From the NCBI GenBank assembly GCA_019671005.1, contig CM033745.1:36687834-36751833 (forward strand): a stretch of 64,000 nt of DNA. Direction: 5' to 3'. A model generated the notes under the pieces. That model made no database searches, was not told where the DNA came from, and worked only from the letters and a program-made list of their open reading frames with translations. Below, piece by piece: positions 23,873 to 34,267 of the stretch; position 1 is the first letter of the stretch, and each line of letters opens with the position of its first letter. The DNA is from Hibiscus mutabilis (lineage: Eukaryota; Streptophyta; Magnoliopsida; Malvales; Malvaceae). Made by a program: the position numbers and the translations under genes.

Positions 23873-24759
23873 TTGAGCTACGGGCAAAGGAACAATCAAC
23901 AAGGGAATTTTGTGCAACCATCTTCATCGACAAAACCACCATTGGAGGATGTCGTATACAAGCTTGCTCACAACCTCGAGCAATTCCAACAAGAGACAAG
24001 GTCAAGCATTAAAAATCTTGAAACCCAAGTAAGTCAAATTGCCTCATCTCTTAGTCAATTCGAGGTAAATATTCCATTGATTGATGCTATAAAACAAATA
24101 CCTCGATATGAAAAATTTCTCAAAGAATTATACACCAACAAGAGGAAGTTGAATGGCAATGAAAAGGTAAGAATGGGTGAGAACACATCCGCTGTACTTA
24201 AACGGAAACTCCCTGAAAATTGCAAGGATCCAGGTATGTTCACCATCCCTTGTCAAATCGGAAGCATAAAAATTGAGAAAGCCATGTTAGATTTAGGAGC
24301 ATCTATTAATGTTATGCCATATTCTATATATTGTGCTAACAATATGAGTCCTCTTAAAGATACATGTGTGATCATATAGCTTGCCGATAGGTCAAATGTT
24401 TTTTCGAAAGGTGTTTTGGAGGATGTTTTGGTGCAAGTTAATGTGATTGTATTTCCTGCTAATTTTTATGTTTTAGATATGGAGGAAAACATTCATCTAG
24501 TCCTAATTTAATTTTGTTAGAAAGACCATTCTTGAAAACATCTAGAACAAATATTAATGTGTATGATGGACTACTTACCATGGAATTTGATGGCAAAATC
24601 ATAAAATTCAACATCTATGATGCCATGAAACGCAATGAGGATGCATGTTCATTATTTGCCTTAGATGTTACTAGCTCTCCAGTGCAGGAAACCATCAAAG
24701 AGCTTGATTGTGATAAAACCCGAGGACAACTCCTTGCGTACAAAGACATCATACCATAG
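23820..24759 (+). pseudogene. Athila-like Gag C-terminus and aspartic protease (element H)
   Basis: From about 23817 a second frame reads YNPYSNTYNLSWKEH, typical of the Athila Gag C-terminus, then KNLETQVSQIASSLSQFEVN. The protease starts with CKDPGMFTIPCQIG and has the catalytic block DLGASINVMP (about 24292-24320). It carries a stop in place of Q in QLADRS (near 24378), another stop near 24510, and continues as LERPFLKTSRTNINVYDGLL to 24759. Protease cleaves the Gag-Pol polyprotein in the particle. Frameshift and stops disable it. Confidence 0.85.
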
Positions 24760-25125
24760 TATGCGGACATTGCATACTTTTTTGTGACAAAGACATTTTC
24801 AACATGTACATCACAGGTTAAGAAAGACAAGATCAAATGCGACGCGAAGCCGTACCTATGGGATGAGCCAAACCTATGGAAGATATGAGTTGATCCAGTC
24901 ATAGTGGCGAACATCAACTGGGATCTAGGAATCAATCCCATCAATGCCAAGCCTCCCGACAAGCCTCTAACACACCAACCATGGAAAGTATAAGTGTTCA
25001 AGTCTATCAAGGATAAACCACCTGACGAACATCTTCTCGCCACAATATGAGGATTAAAGGGAGTTACGTCTAGCCAAAGATGTTAAAGAAATGTGCTTCT
25101 TGGGAGGCAACCCATGATTTTTATT
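24760..25125 (+). pseudogene. Post-RNase H remnant after an RT-RNase H deletion (element H)
   Basis: Right after the protease end (DIIP-stop) the sequence reads YADIAYFFVTKTF and KKDKIKCDAKPYLWDEPNLW. This corresponds to the spacer between RNase H and integrase; element D has the equivalent on the minus strand at 57046-57255. RT and RNase H are therefore missing, with a junction near 24757-24763. The integrase HHCC and DDE parts are not seen either. A terminal LLGRQP-like motif (near 25095-25110) marks the pol end. Several stops are present. Confidence 0.7.
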
Positions 25126-26674
25126 ATGTTTTTAGTTTAAGTTTTATATTTTCGTTTCATTTAATCTCTGCAATTTTTATTTTTTAGGAACACTTGACTA
25201 GAATAAGGCATGCCCACAATTCGGAACCCAGTCCCCAGTTGCCGCGGCATATCCAGTTGCTACGGCAATCACACAAGTTCCAGTTGCAGCGGTAAATTCA
25301 GTTGCCTGGGCAACTCAGTCGGTCTTAAGGCAAACCAAAGGGCATACTTCGAGCACGCGAATATCATACCACCATACCCTACACCCTTACCGCCGCATGC
25401 TGCATGAGGGAGCACTCTTCTCTCTTTACTTTTTAATTGCTTTCTTTTATTTTCTGCATATAGGTTAGGGAACATTGAGGACATTGTTAGGTTTGGGGGG
25501 AGTTAAATTTGATATGCTTAATTTGTGCTAAAACCATGCGATATAGTTGTGTGAAATTGCATGCTTCTTGATGACTTTGAGTATTACTTTCACATGAAAT
25601 TTTTTCTTGAACTTAACATGTTGAGATTTTTAAGAAAATTGGATCCCTAGGTAAAGATAAGATTGATATGGGAAGTAAAATAGGATTGATTAGCTCTTGT
25701 TAGACTTGAAAATCGTTTCTCATATTAATTGATTCGATAGTCGGATGGATAAAAATCGGACACAACAAACCACTTTGTGAGATTTGAGCCTTAATAAGCA
25801 TATATCTTGTGCTTTATATTTTTCTTCATTGAGTGATTGTCAAGCATGATTGGATTTCTTCTAGAACTTGCGATGTTATGCATATCAAGACCACATTGTA
25901 GGATTGAATTACTTGAGATGATTAAGGCACTTAAGTATGAACCTTGAGCCAAAAAGCCTACCTTGGTAAATATGACCATTAGAGAACCACTTTTGAGCCT
26001 AAGCCTTTTGTTTGGAAATTAACCACATTACAAGCCTAATTCCTTTTTGTTGATTTTCCTAATTTGCACCCGAAATCGAAAAACTACACACTTTCCTTAC
26101 TTGAAAGAGAAAAATCAAGCAAAAGAAAAAAGAAAAAAGAAAAGGGAGGAAATCTTGAAAAACAAGGAAAAGAAAAAAAATCAAAGAGAAAATTGTCTTG
26201 TTCAAAAAGAAAATTCAAAAGAAAAGACAAAAAGTGTGAAAAAGATTGAATCCTTGTTTCTCCCAAAAATAAATTTGTGCAAAAGCTTGATACAAAAGAG
26301 GAAAAGAAGTGTGAAGTTCCTCGATTCAAAAAGGCAAAAGTCTTTCTTATCATACCTTGTCCTAAGCCCCATTACAACCAATTTAAATACCTTTTGATCT
26401 TGTGATTCATCCTAGCTAAGTGATGAGATTTGATATATTTCAAGCTTATGGTAAGTATCTTTTCATGCTTTGACTTGAGTGTTGTTGTCCCTTAGAGTGA
26501 ATCATTTGCGAGGGTGTTTGATTTTATTCCATATTGACTTCATGATAATTAATTGAGATATTATTTGCTTGTGCAAATTTGCAAATCATGATTTATTACT
26601 TCTCATATCCTTTCTTCATTACCAAAATGACCCTAGATCTTGAATTTCAATATGCTTGAGGACAAGCATAATCT
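25126..26674 (+). other. 3' untranslated region of element H
   Basis: There is no coding domain. It contains the GGACATTG-TTTGGGGGGAG box (about 25470-25502) common to Athila 3' regions, a four-unit palindrome cluster (25239-25313), an A/G-rich tract (about 26108-26250) and CTTGAGGACAAGCA just before the PPT. Confidence 0.7.
25239..25313. repeat. Cluster of four TTGCCNNGGCAA-type palindromes (H interior)
   Basis: The units are TTGCCGCGGCAT (25239), TTGCTACGGCAA (25257), TTGCAGCGGTAA (25284) and TTGCCTGGGCAA (25302). The number and spacing resemble the LTR clusters, but the bases between units differ. Confidence 0.85.
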
Positions 26675-26689
26675 AAGTGTGGGGGTATA
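26675..26689 (+). other. Polypurine tract of element H
   Basis: TAAGTGTGGGGGTAT directly precedes the 3' LTR start TGATAAG. Confidence 0.75.
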
Positions 26690-27944
26690 TGATAAGTCAT
26701 ATATTTGCATGTTTTTTACATATTAAATCCTATGTTTTAGCACATTAATCTATCTTAAAGCCCTTGATTCGGTTCCTATTTGGTTTTGCAAGTGTTTTTG
26801 GGCCTTAATGATGTTTTATATGTAAAAGCCAAGTTTTAGCACCATTTAGGCGTCACCTCCAAAATTCTTGTTAATTGCCAAGGCAAGTCCCAATTGCCAT
26901 GGCAAGCTCTTCATAAACCGCCTTAATTGCCTCGGCAAGTTGCACTTGCCACAACAATAGTGTTTTCGCGAAAATACCAGGCGCAAGACAGATTTAGGCC
27001 TAGAGAACAAGCATATTTTTACTTAGAGGGCAAGCAATCCTAGTACAAAGAGGACTTCTACTTTTTCAATAATTAAAACTAGTTAGGGTTGTTGTATTTA
27101 ATGTAAAGTCTTCCACTTTATTCCCTATAAATATAGATCAAAGGGTGAAGATAAAATAAAAAGGAGAAACCCTAGTCTAGCCGAAATCCTCTCCCCTCTT
27201 CTCTTGTAGCCGTCGACCACCATGAGTGGCTAAACCCTTCTTTTCTAGTCAAGTGTAGATACAAGAATATTATTTCAAGTTTTTAGTGAGATTTCTTGTT
27301 CCCAAATTATCTTCATCTTTATTCAAGTATTTTCATATCTTTTGTGCTTCATCTTCATGTGTATGTTTGGTTAAATATATGCTACAACCAATTCAATGGT
27401 ATTTGATACAAGTGGTAAAGAAATTTGGGTTCGATTTCTAAAGGTATGAATTAATGTTCTTAATAAGTTAACGGGTTCGTGCTTAGGAAGAATATGTGCT
27501 TTGGGTCTCTTAAAGATCATTTATGCTATTTGATAGATTATAATTCTTTAGTGGTATCTAGGAATTTGATCTTGATAATAAGAGTTAATCTTTTGATGAT
27601 ATTTAATTGGTTATCTATCTTAGAAGAGATTTAGGTTATTTGGTTGTATTCATCTAATCCAAAACCAAGCTATTTGAAGTTGATGTTGATTTATCTTTTG
27701 TGGATCAATGATCTAAATTCTTGATTTAATATTCCAAGTTCTACATTGACTAGAGTTTCATCTTATATAGATTTCTTTCTTAATTCAATTGCTTTCTTCA
27801 AACCAAACACAAAGCCCCTTTTTACTTTTAATTGCTTGTGAACTTGATTTCTTAACCATTCTCTGTGGGATCGAACCTACTTGCCGTTACTACAAATCCA
27901 AAGAACAAGTAGGTATTATTTTTTGACGAATTCGACACTCATCA
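26690..27944 (+). repeat. 3' LTR of element H
   Basis: This LTR is 1255 bp and co-linear with the 5' LTR. It holds the better preserved palindrome cluster (26875-26957) and a TATAAAT box (27126-27132). The TSD GTAAC follows at 27945-27949. Confidence 0.95.
26875..26957. repeat. Cluster of four TTGCCNNGGCAA palindromes (H 3' LTR)
   Basis: TTGCCAAGGCAA (26875), TTGCCATGGCAA (26894) and TTGCCTCGGCAA (26927) have perfect arms. TTGCCACAACAA (26946) is degenerate. Arms are conserved while the two central bases differ. Confidence 0.9.
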
Positions 27945-29718
27945 GTAACCTTTGTTGTTTATTTTAGTTTCTTTCTTATGTGTTTTATTTTATTTTATTT
28001 TTTGCTTGTGATATGTATGTTATTTTATTTGGTGAATGTTGTTTAATTTATTATTAGCTTGTATATATATTATTATCATGATTTTATATTATCCCTTTAT
28101 ATAATATAGTTTATATTGTGTATAGCATATAGCTTTACATAATACATAATATGTGGTTTTGATATATATATTATACGTCTTATATAATATCTTATATAAC
28201 TTTAATATATATATATACATATATATGTTTACTGCCAAAACCTAAACCTTTTTATATCTAAATATATTTTGTACATGTATAATATACGGTTTATACATAT
28301 ATTTTATTATATGCTTTATGTATATATATGTATATTGTCAACTTGTAGTCTGGAAGGTTATATATTTTGCTACTCCATTTTATGTGTAGTTTGCTTTATG
28401 TTTATTTGTAGTTTTTTTTTTGTTTTTTGTTAGGTTAAGCCTTTTAAGATAATTTAGTTAATTTAATTTAATTTAATTTAATTAATATAAATTGTGCGAT
28501 CGGCTTATAGGGGCACAATTTTTAAATTAATTAAATTATATTTAGGGTTAGGGTTTCAGAGCCCTATTTAGATTAAGGTTTGAATTAGTTTAATCAATTT
28601 AAATTTATCACTGGCTTATTGAGATAAATGTTTGATTCATTAAATTATTCGAACACCTCTTAATTACTATTTTAGGATAAAGCTGACATTGAGCTTAGAT
28701 GGACATTTGATTTAAAATCATGATTAATTAACTTGATTCGTTTTAAATATTATCCTTGGGTCATTAGAATACTAGTTTAAAATTAATTAAATTAATTATC
28801 ATGGTGCAAGATAATTCATAATTTATTAGAGTTTTCTAGTTTTTAGGGTTTAATTAATTTAGGATTAGCATTAGACTCACCTAGTTAATAATTAGATCAC
28901 TAATTAAACTTTCATAATTTGGGCCTCTTAGGATATGACTTTATGGGCCTTTAGGGTGTTTATTTTAAAGCCTTTTTGTGGCATGCATTTTTAAATTGTC
29001 ATTCATATGACTTTTGGACATTCTAAAGTGACACGATAATTAATCAACTTGAACCCCTAAAAAGGAGGTATTCATTAATTATGACATTTGTGTCGTAACA
29101 GTCCTGACTCAATTGATGTTGATCAAATATTTGAACTAATTCTTACCGCCCGATGGTAAACATTAATTCGAATTAAAAATCGACAAATCATAGCATCATA
29201 TCTTAAATGCTTGCATCATGCATAAAGGTGACATACGAAATTCAAACCATAAATTAACACGGTAGTCAGACTTATTTGATGTCGGTTTAATCTATGGTCC
29301 GATGTATCATCAATCTTATTAATTAAATGTCCAATTAATTTGAACCCACCAATTTGATAAAGCTCGTTTCATTAAGGTCAATTTTCAATTAAGTACACTT
29401 AATTAAAATCAATTTAAATTTCAACAATTTCCATCCATTTAAAAGCAACAAATATTTTGGTACCGATTTCCTGGCGTGATGGGGGTGCTAATCCTTCCCC
29501 ACACGTAACCAACTCCCGAACCCTTTCAAAATGAATATCTTGTTTTTATGGTGTCCGACCTACCTTACCCAAGTGGTCAGTAGCGACTCCAAGTCTTTAT
29601 TGTTTTTAAAAAAACGGAGTTTCGAAAGAAATCCCCCTTAAACCAAAATTCCAGAAAATGATATGGGGATGACCCGTAGAGAAAAAGAAAGATAGAAAAA
29701 AGAGGTCGCTACACTTTT

Positions 29719-29830
29719 TTTCCCAAGTGATACTCTTCACATATCTATTGTTAATCTCAACCATTCGTTTCACCCATCTAACGATCAAAAAAAGTGTAAA
29801 ACTTAAAAACTCTTACATTGTGTAAACATA
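29719..29830. mobile_element. Right half of the MITE split by element A
   Basis: This half contains CAAGTGATACTCTTCACATA, TTTCACCCATCTAACGATC and AGTGTAAAACTTAAAAACTC. It completes the left half at 1083-1166 to give a full copy like 29848-30020. Confidence 0.75.
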
Positions 29831-29847
29831 TACATATATACTATGTA

Positions 29848-30020
29848 AAACTCAACTAGTTTTACACTATTTCATGACCATTAGATGGATGAAATAGATG
29901 TACGAGATAAACTCCTTACTTTTTTTTGCAAGTGATAATCTTCACATATCCTACTTGTAATCTCATCCATCCATTTCACTCATTCAATGGTCATAAATTA
30001 ATGTAACATAGTGTAACTAT
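29848..30020. mobile_element. Foldback MITE, copy 3
   Basis: This is a complete diverged copy of the MITE family. Arms carry GTAAAACT, TTTTACACT and GACCATTAGATGG on the left and the inverted form (TTTCACTCATTCAATGGTC, GTAACATAGTGTAAC) on the right. The centre is GCAAGTGATAATCTTCACAT. Confidence 0.7.
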
Positions 30021-30097
30021 ATCTTATCTCTCGCTTCCTAATTTTTTTTGGCTTAATAGTAATTTTGATCTTTACAAATATAAATTCTACTTATACT

Positions 30098-30430
30098 AAA
30101 TTTTGTCTCTCTTCAAATCTTAAGTTTAAATATTTAATAGACCCTTAATTTTTAAGTTAAATAATTTTATTACTAGCAGTGTCTAATTTTAATTTCGTTC
30201 CTATTAATTAAATAATTAAAATAAGCTTTGAATATAAAATAAATTAAAAGGATTTTGAGTTAGATATAGTAAATTTTGTCTCTCTTCAAATTTTGAATTT
30301 AAATATTTAATAGACTCTTGTTTTTGAGTTAGATAATTTTATAACTTTTAATGTTTAATCTTAATTTCATCTATATTAATTAAATTATAAAATAAACTTT
30401 GAATATAAAATAAATTAAAAGGATTTGAGT
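30098..30430. repeat. 173-bp tandem duplication
   Basis: Two diverged copies begin with AAATTTTGTCTCTCTTCAAA at about 30098 and 30271. Both continue through TTTAAATATTTAATAGAC and end with AAATAAATTAAAAGGATTT. Confidence 0.85.
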
Positions 30431-30823
30431 GAAATTAATATATGGCAATCAACTTAATTATAAGATATCACTTTCTGAAGTTATTTTTATTAATATTTAA
30501 CTTGTGTGTTTAGATACGAAGAAAAAAATTAAGTAATTAATTGTCAACATAATTTTAGTTTAAATTTTAATTCGGTTGATGTTATTATTATCGTAACATT
30601 TTAAAGATAGTAAGTTACAATAAAATGTATATAATATACAATAATCTTTAATGTAAGGGCCAAGAAGAATTATAAGTAAATTCATGCATAAAAAATTGCA
30701 TACTTTCATATAAAACATCTTATATATTTTCATACAGTATACCAACTCAACCACGAGTTTATCTAAAACTGTTTTCTTATAATCTTAAGGTTAATTTTTC
30801 ATTAAGCTTATTATATTAAGGTA

Positions 30824-31458
30824 ATGTTTGGCAATTAACAAAAAGCTTATAGCGAATTATATTAGCGGATAACTACTGCTATCAGTTGATAGCGGATTGC
30901 ATTAGCTAATTTAATTAGTTGTATGTATAAAAATATTTGATAAAATTAACTGATAGTTGATAGTTATTTGATTATTTGAACAAGTAAAATGACATATAAG
31001 GTGTTTTAATATAACATTGCTAAGCATATTTAAAGGATGTATATATTAATTCCTTATTTATGAAATTATCATTTTAATATAATTTTATTAATTATTAAAT
31101 TTAAATGTATAAATTAATTTTTATTTATAAAATTATATTTTTAATAAATTTTCATTAATTATTAAATTTAGATGTATATTTTTAATTTTTTAATTTATTT
31201 TAATTTCATTAGTTATTCAAATCTAGGTTATTTAAAGATTGTTTTGTAATTTTCAAAGCCAAAAGAGATTTTACAACTCGTATATTCAATTCTCCAACCC
31301 AAAAAAGCTCCTAAAATTTTCAATTTGAGAGATTTCACTCCAATTCACTATTAAAATTTTCTATTTTTCAAAACATCCAAATTAGTGTATTTGACTTGTC
31401 AACCTCTAAAAATGATTAAAACTTCTAATTTTGACTCAAAAAAATATCTACCAAACAT
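30824..31458. mobile_element. Possible non-autonomous DNA transposon (short TIRs)
   Basis: The ends ATGTTTGGCA and TACCAAACAT are 9/10 inverted, a pattern common in plant hAT-like MITEs. I see no clear target duplication, and the interior is very AT-rich with no transposase. The boundaries are tentative. Confidence 0.35.
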
Positions 31459-31756
31459 ATTCTATATATCATTTAGAAAATAAAACTATTACTTAATAGT
31501 TAATTGATTTTTAACTAGGGTGGAAAAGTTGAGCAAGTTCGAATCCCGACGTGTCTAAAAATTATTATATATTTTTATACAATATTTTACTATAGTTTAT
31601 TTTTAATTTGATTTTTTATTTCTATCACATATCTATAGTATTTTAACATAGATTATTTTAAAATATTATTTTTATTAGATTAGAGAGATATTTACATTAA
31701 TAAACACAAATGTTGAAATTGGATCCTGGCAACATGAATATTTTTGTCTACTCGAC

Positions 31757-32315
31757 TAAGGCAAAGAAGGAAGATTTTGCGAGACTTTGCTTGGCAAACG
31801 AGTCGATTATTTGGGACGTTCTATCATTTTTATTGGGCTCTCACTTTTATTACATCGTTGTGGATTTTCTCGCGAAATAACAATAGAGCTTTTCCAGACA
31901 TTTGTAATTTGCGGTCTAATTATACAACATCTTGCTCCAAACATAGGAGCTGGTCAGAGTAAAATTTGGGAAAAAAGGTTGATTATATACGAAATGCTGC
32001 AAGAAGTTATACAAGGACATCATGTATTGCTAAATAGAGCGCATACTCTGCATAGATTAGGTATACATGCATTTCAACCTATTTTAGTGGAAGGACGCGC
32101 TATTTGTTTACATTCATTAGTTTGTAAGGGATTCAATGCAGACTTTGATGGGATTAAATGGTTGTTCATGTACCTTTATCTTCAGAGGCGTAAGTGGATG
32201 CTCGTTTACTTATGTTTTCTCATATGAATCTCTTGTCTCCAGCTACTGGAGATCTCATTTTCGTACCGACTCAAGATATGCTTATTGGTCTCTATGCATT
32301 AACGAGCAAAAAGTG
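31757..32315 (+). pseudogene. rpoC1: Plastid rpoC1 fragment in nuclear DNA (NUPT)
   Basis: The plus strand encodes an internal part of the plastid RNA polymerase beta-prime subunit. From 31760 it reads GKEGRFCETLLGKRVDYLGR, then IELFQTFVI, VLLNRAHTLHRLGIHAFQPI, LVEGRAICLH and VCKGFNADFDG. Near 32150 one base of the GGGGATCAAATGG-like codon stretch is lost. The third aspartate of the catalytic NADFDGD motif and the frame are therefore broken. The proper frame resumes as DARLLMFSHMNLLSPATGDL and PTQDMLIGLYALTS, then ends abruptly. The live gene works in the chloroplast. This about 0.56-kb piece has no gene start, many substitutions and a frameshift, so it is a decayed nuclear insertion. Confidence 0.93.
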
Positions 32316-32581
32316 GATCTCAAAACATAACTATTTTTTCGAATCAAAAGAAAAACATAACTATTTTAAACGGAGAATATATATAGTTGTAAGTGTTTTT
32401 TTTCATTTTATCCACGAGTTCGGGAATCAAGATGAACAAGATTATTAGAGACAATTTCACAAGAACTACATTAACATGACAAGACAAATATTGAAATTCA
32501 AACCTATACAAAATGAAACAACATGAATATTTTTGTCCACTTGACTTACTAGTAAATCTCAAAACGTCACTACTTTGAATG

Positions 32582-32584
<3 letters not shown>

Positions 32585-32619
<35 letters not shown>
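32585..32619. repeat. (TA)n microsatellite
   Basis: About 17 AT dinucleotides within the second unit Y. Confidence 0.95.
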
Positions 32620-32620
<1 letters not shown>

Positions 32621-32700
32621 AGTTCAAGAATCAGGATGAATAACATTATTGAAGCCAGCTCCACAACAACTGCATTGACTTGACACAATATGTTTTGGGG

Positions 32701-33227
32701 GAGTTTTCTAAAGTTGGATAACCAATATTAGTTTTTTTTGTATATAAAAGCTAATTTCATAATCTATTCAAAATACAAAGTCATAATAAAATTTAATATC
32801 AAGGAGGTTTATATAAAAACAAGCTATAGTATTTAAAACAAAATATGAAACAAAATATCTCAAATAGAGTTTACAAATCAAATACAAAAGATAAGGAGTC
32901 GTACAAATACATATGCCCACTAATAAAATAAGGTATTATACTCTTGTGTTCGATGCTGAAAATCCTCCGATAATATTGTCGCCTTGACTCGAGCACAAAA
33001 TCTCTAAAATTGCGCAAGAAAACAATTCTAAACATTGAATTTCAATGGTGCGCAACTACTTTACTATACAACATTAGATAAATAAATCAGCTGTTAAAAT
33101 TCAATAAAGAAGAAGAATGCCATGGCTGTTAAAAATCAAAGAAGAAGTAGAAGAAAATTGATCAAGGGAAAATTAAATATTAAAGAAAAAAGTTAAAGGA
33201 GAAGAGATCTTTGATAATATTTATTTT
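32701..33227. other. AT-rich host sequence, nothing recognised
   Basis: No coding domain, RNA gene or repeat boundary that I can support. Confidence 0.4.
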
Positions 33228-33393
33228 TCTTTTTTAAATCAAATGTATTAAAATAGGGAAAATTCTACCACGGCGATGCACACCGCTGAATATCATTAAA
33301 GCAATACACCGCTGAACACCATTAATGCAATACACTGTTGAACATCATTAATTTTTTTAACGACTTTTAAATAATTATTAAAAATTTCAAAGG
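33228..33393. repeat. Dispersed repeat, copy 2 (pair at 700-850)
   Basis: This copy is co-linear with 700-850 and has three tandem units of about 26-27 bp (core ACACCGCTGAACACCATTAA) at about 33274-33352. Confidence 0.8.
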
Positions 33394-33842
33394 CTTCACA
33401 TGCAATTAACCATATTTTAAAATAAAATTAGAAGAAATTATTTCATGAATCATTCTCACAATCTCGTCCATGGTCCTACCTACCTAATTAAATAAACTCA
33501 CATGATATTTATTTTCCACGTAATATTTTCTTATAAATTAAAATTTACAAACCATCATATTCTTTCTCATATCTCGTATATTTATTCTAATATGTTAATG
33601 AATGGAATTGTTAAAATAAAAAACGCACAACAAACTTAACCCACAAATCAAAAGAGATAATTGCATTCCAATCTCAATCCAATTTTCGATGAAATCACTA
33701 GATTCATCCCCATTGTCTTTTTAAACTTCATAATACAAAATTAACAATTATTAATGCGTGATTCAATTTGTTGAACTAACCTATCTAGTTTGTTGAGGGT
33801 GTTTGCTGGAGATTTTGTGATTTAGAAGGATAGATTGAAGCA

Positions 33843-34165
33843 ATGAGGTCGGGTTTTTTTTCCCGAGAATATCGAAATTTTGGTGATTTTCCTGAGAAAT
33901 TTGTAGGGATTGGTATTTATTTGAAGCAAGATATTTTTTGTGTAAAAATAGGAAGAACTAGCATAAAGAGATGGTTGCTGGATTTTGTATTAGAACTTGA
34001 GATGAATTTTAGTGAAGAATTTTCAATTCCATAAGAAAAAGAATTTCAGTTTATGAGTTCTTGGATACCAATAACCGCACAAAAGCCAATTCGGCCAGGA
34101 TTATATCCGATCCAGGTGAATGGGCATGGAACCAATTTGAAAAAGAAAAAAATGTAGGAATTTAA
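33843..34165 (+). pseudogene. Unidentified broken reading frames
   Basis: A 63-codon frame starts at 33843 (MRSGFFSREYRNFGDF, GIYLKQDIFCVKIGR) and ends in a TAA. Adjacent text at about 34050-34160 reads RTKANSARIISDPGEWAWNQ followed by FEKEK. The composition looks coding-like, but I do not recognise the family. It may be one decayed gene or transposon ORF with the NEDD8-like fragment downstream. Confidence 0.25.
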
Positions 34166-34267
34166 TGGATTTCCTATGGGATATGTTCAAGATATCTTAA
34201 ACAACAATGGAGTTTCTTAAAATTTCAACCAGGGTCAATATTTTGGCAGTCTAAATTTGGAGGAACT

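Larger units (their letters stand above)
21414..27944 (+). mobile_element. Element H: Athila-like LTR retrotransposon with RT/RNase H deleted
   Basis: The LTRs at 21414-22669 and 26690-27944 both begin TGATAAGTCATATATTTGCA and end in CATCA or CTCATCA. They are flanked by the perfect 5-bp duplication GTAAC (21409-21413 and 27945-27949). The PBS resembles the tRNA-Asp type of Athila elements, and the PPT is TAAGTGTGGGGGTATA. The interior encodes a Gag, a retroviral-type protease with DLGASINVMP and a short remnant from just upstream of integrase. RT, RNase H and the integrase core are absent. It sits inside the 3' LTR of A, so it inserted after A. Confidence 0.95.
1167..29713 (+). mobile_element. 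Element A: Tat/Ogre-like LTR retrotransposon, degenerate, host to B and H
   Basis: The left LTR begins TGTAGACACTAAATTTT at 1167. A diverged copy of this start lies at 20817, just after a polypurine tract. Both LTRs end GGTCG(T/C)TACA, at 4907 and 29713. The flanks are CTTTC (1162-1166) and CTTTT (29714-29718), a 4/5 match for a 5-bp target duplication. The primer-binding site resembles the tRNA-Arg type reported for Ogre elements. The interior has a DUF7745-like ORF, a gag-like ORF and 3' tandem arrays, all features of the Tat/Ogre lineage, but I see no protease, RT, RNase H or integrase. B (10952-18042) and H (21414-27944) are nested later insertions. Confidence 0.85.
20817..29713 (+). repeat. 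3' LTR of element A, interrupted by H
   Basis: Without H and its duplicated 5 bp, this LTR is about 2361 bp against 3741 bp for the 5' LTR. The first 165 bases and the last 1.2 kb match the 5' LTR. The bases at about 20976-21413 have no partner there. The terminal part contains GTGGGGGTGCTAATCC-type sequence (TGGGGGTGCTAATCCTTCCC), which also marks the LTRs of B and the solo LTR at 38660-41342. Confidence 0.8.
31704..32700. repeat. Duplicated host unit X-Y-X-Y, interrupted by plastid DNA
   Basis: Unit X (AACATGAATATTTTTGTC) occurs at 31704-31756 and 32481-32549. Unit Y (ATCTCAAAAC through GATGAA-A-ATTATT and ACATGACA) occurs at about 32318-32480 and 32550-32692. The rpoC1 fragment sits between the first X and the first Y. 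The second X-Y junction is uninterrupted and serves as the empty site. Confidence 0.65.

Noticed and set aside
30560..30754. 64-codon minus-strand frame
   Set aside because: AT-rich host sequence with no motif. Short frames of this length are expected by chance.
31515..31560. tRNA-like T-arm text GTTCGAATCCCGAC
   Set aside because: No A box, acceptor stem or cloverleaf can be formed around it. At most it is a relic of a tRNA-derived SINE.
31787..32227. A 146-codon frame that could be annotated as a functional RNA polymerase gene
   Set aside because: It is an internal rpoC1 fragment without start, with a frameshift in the active-site motif, flanked by nuclear repeats.
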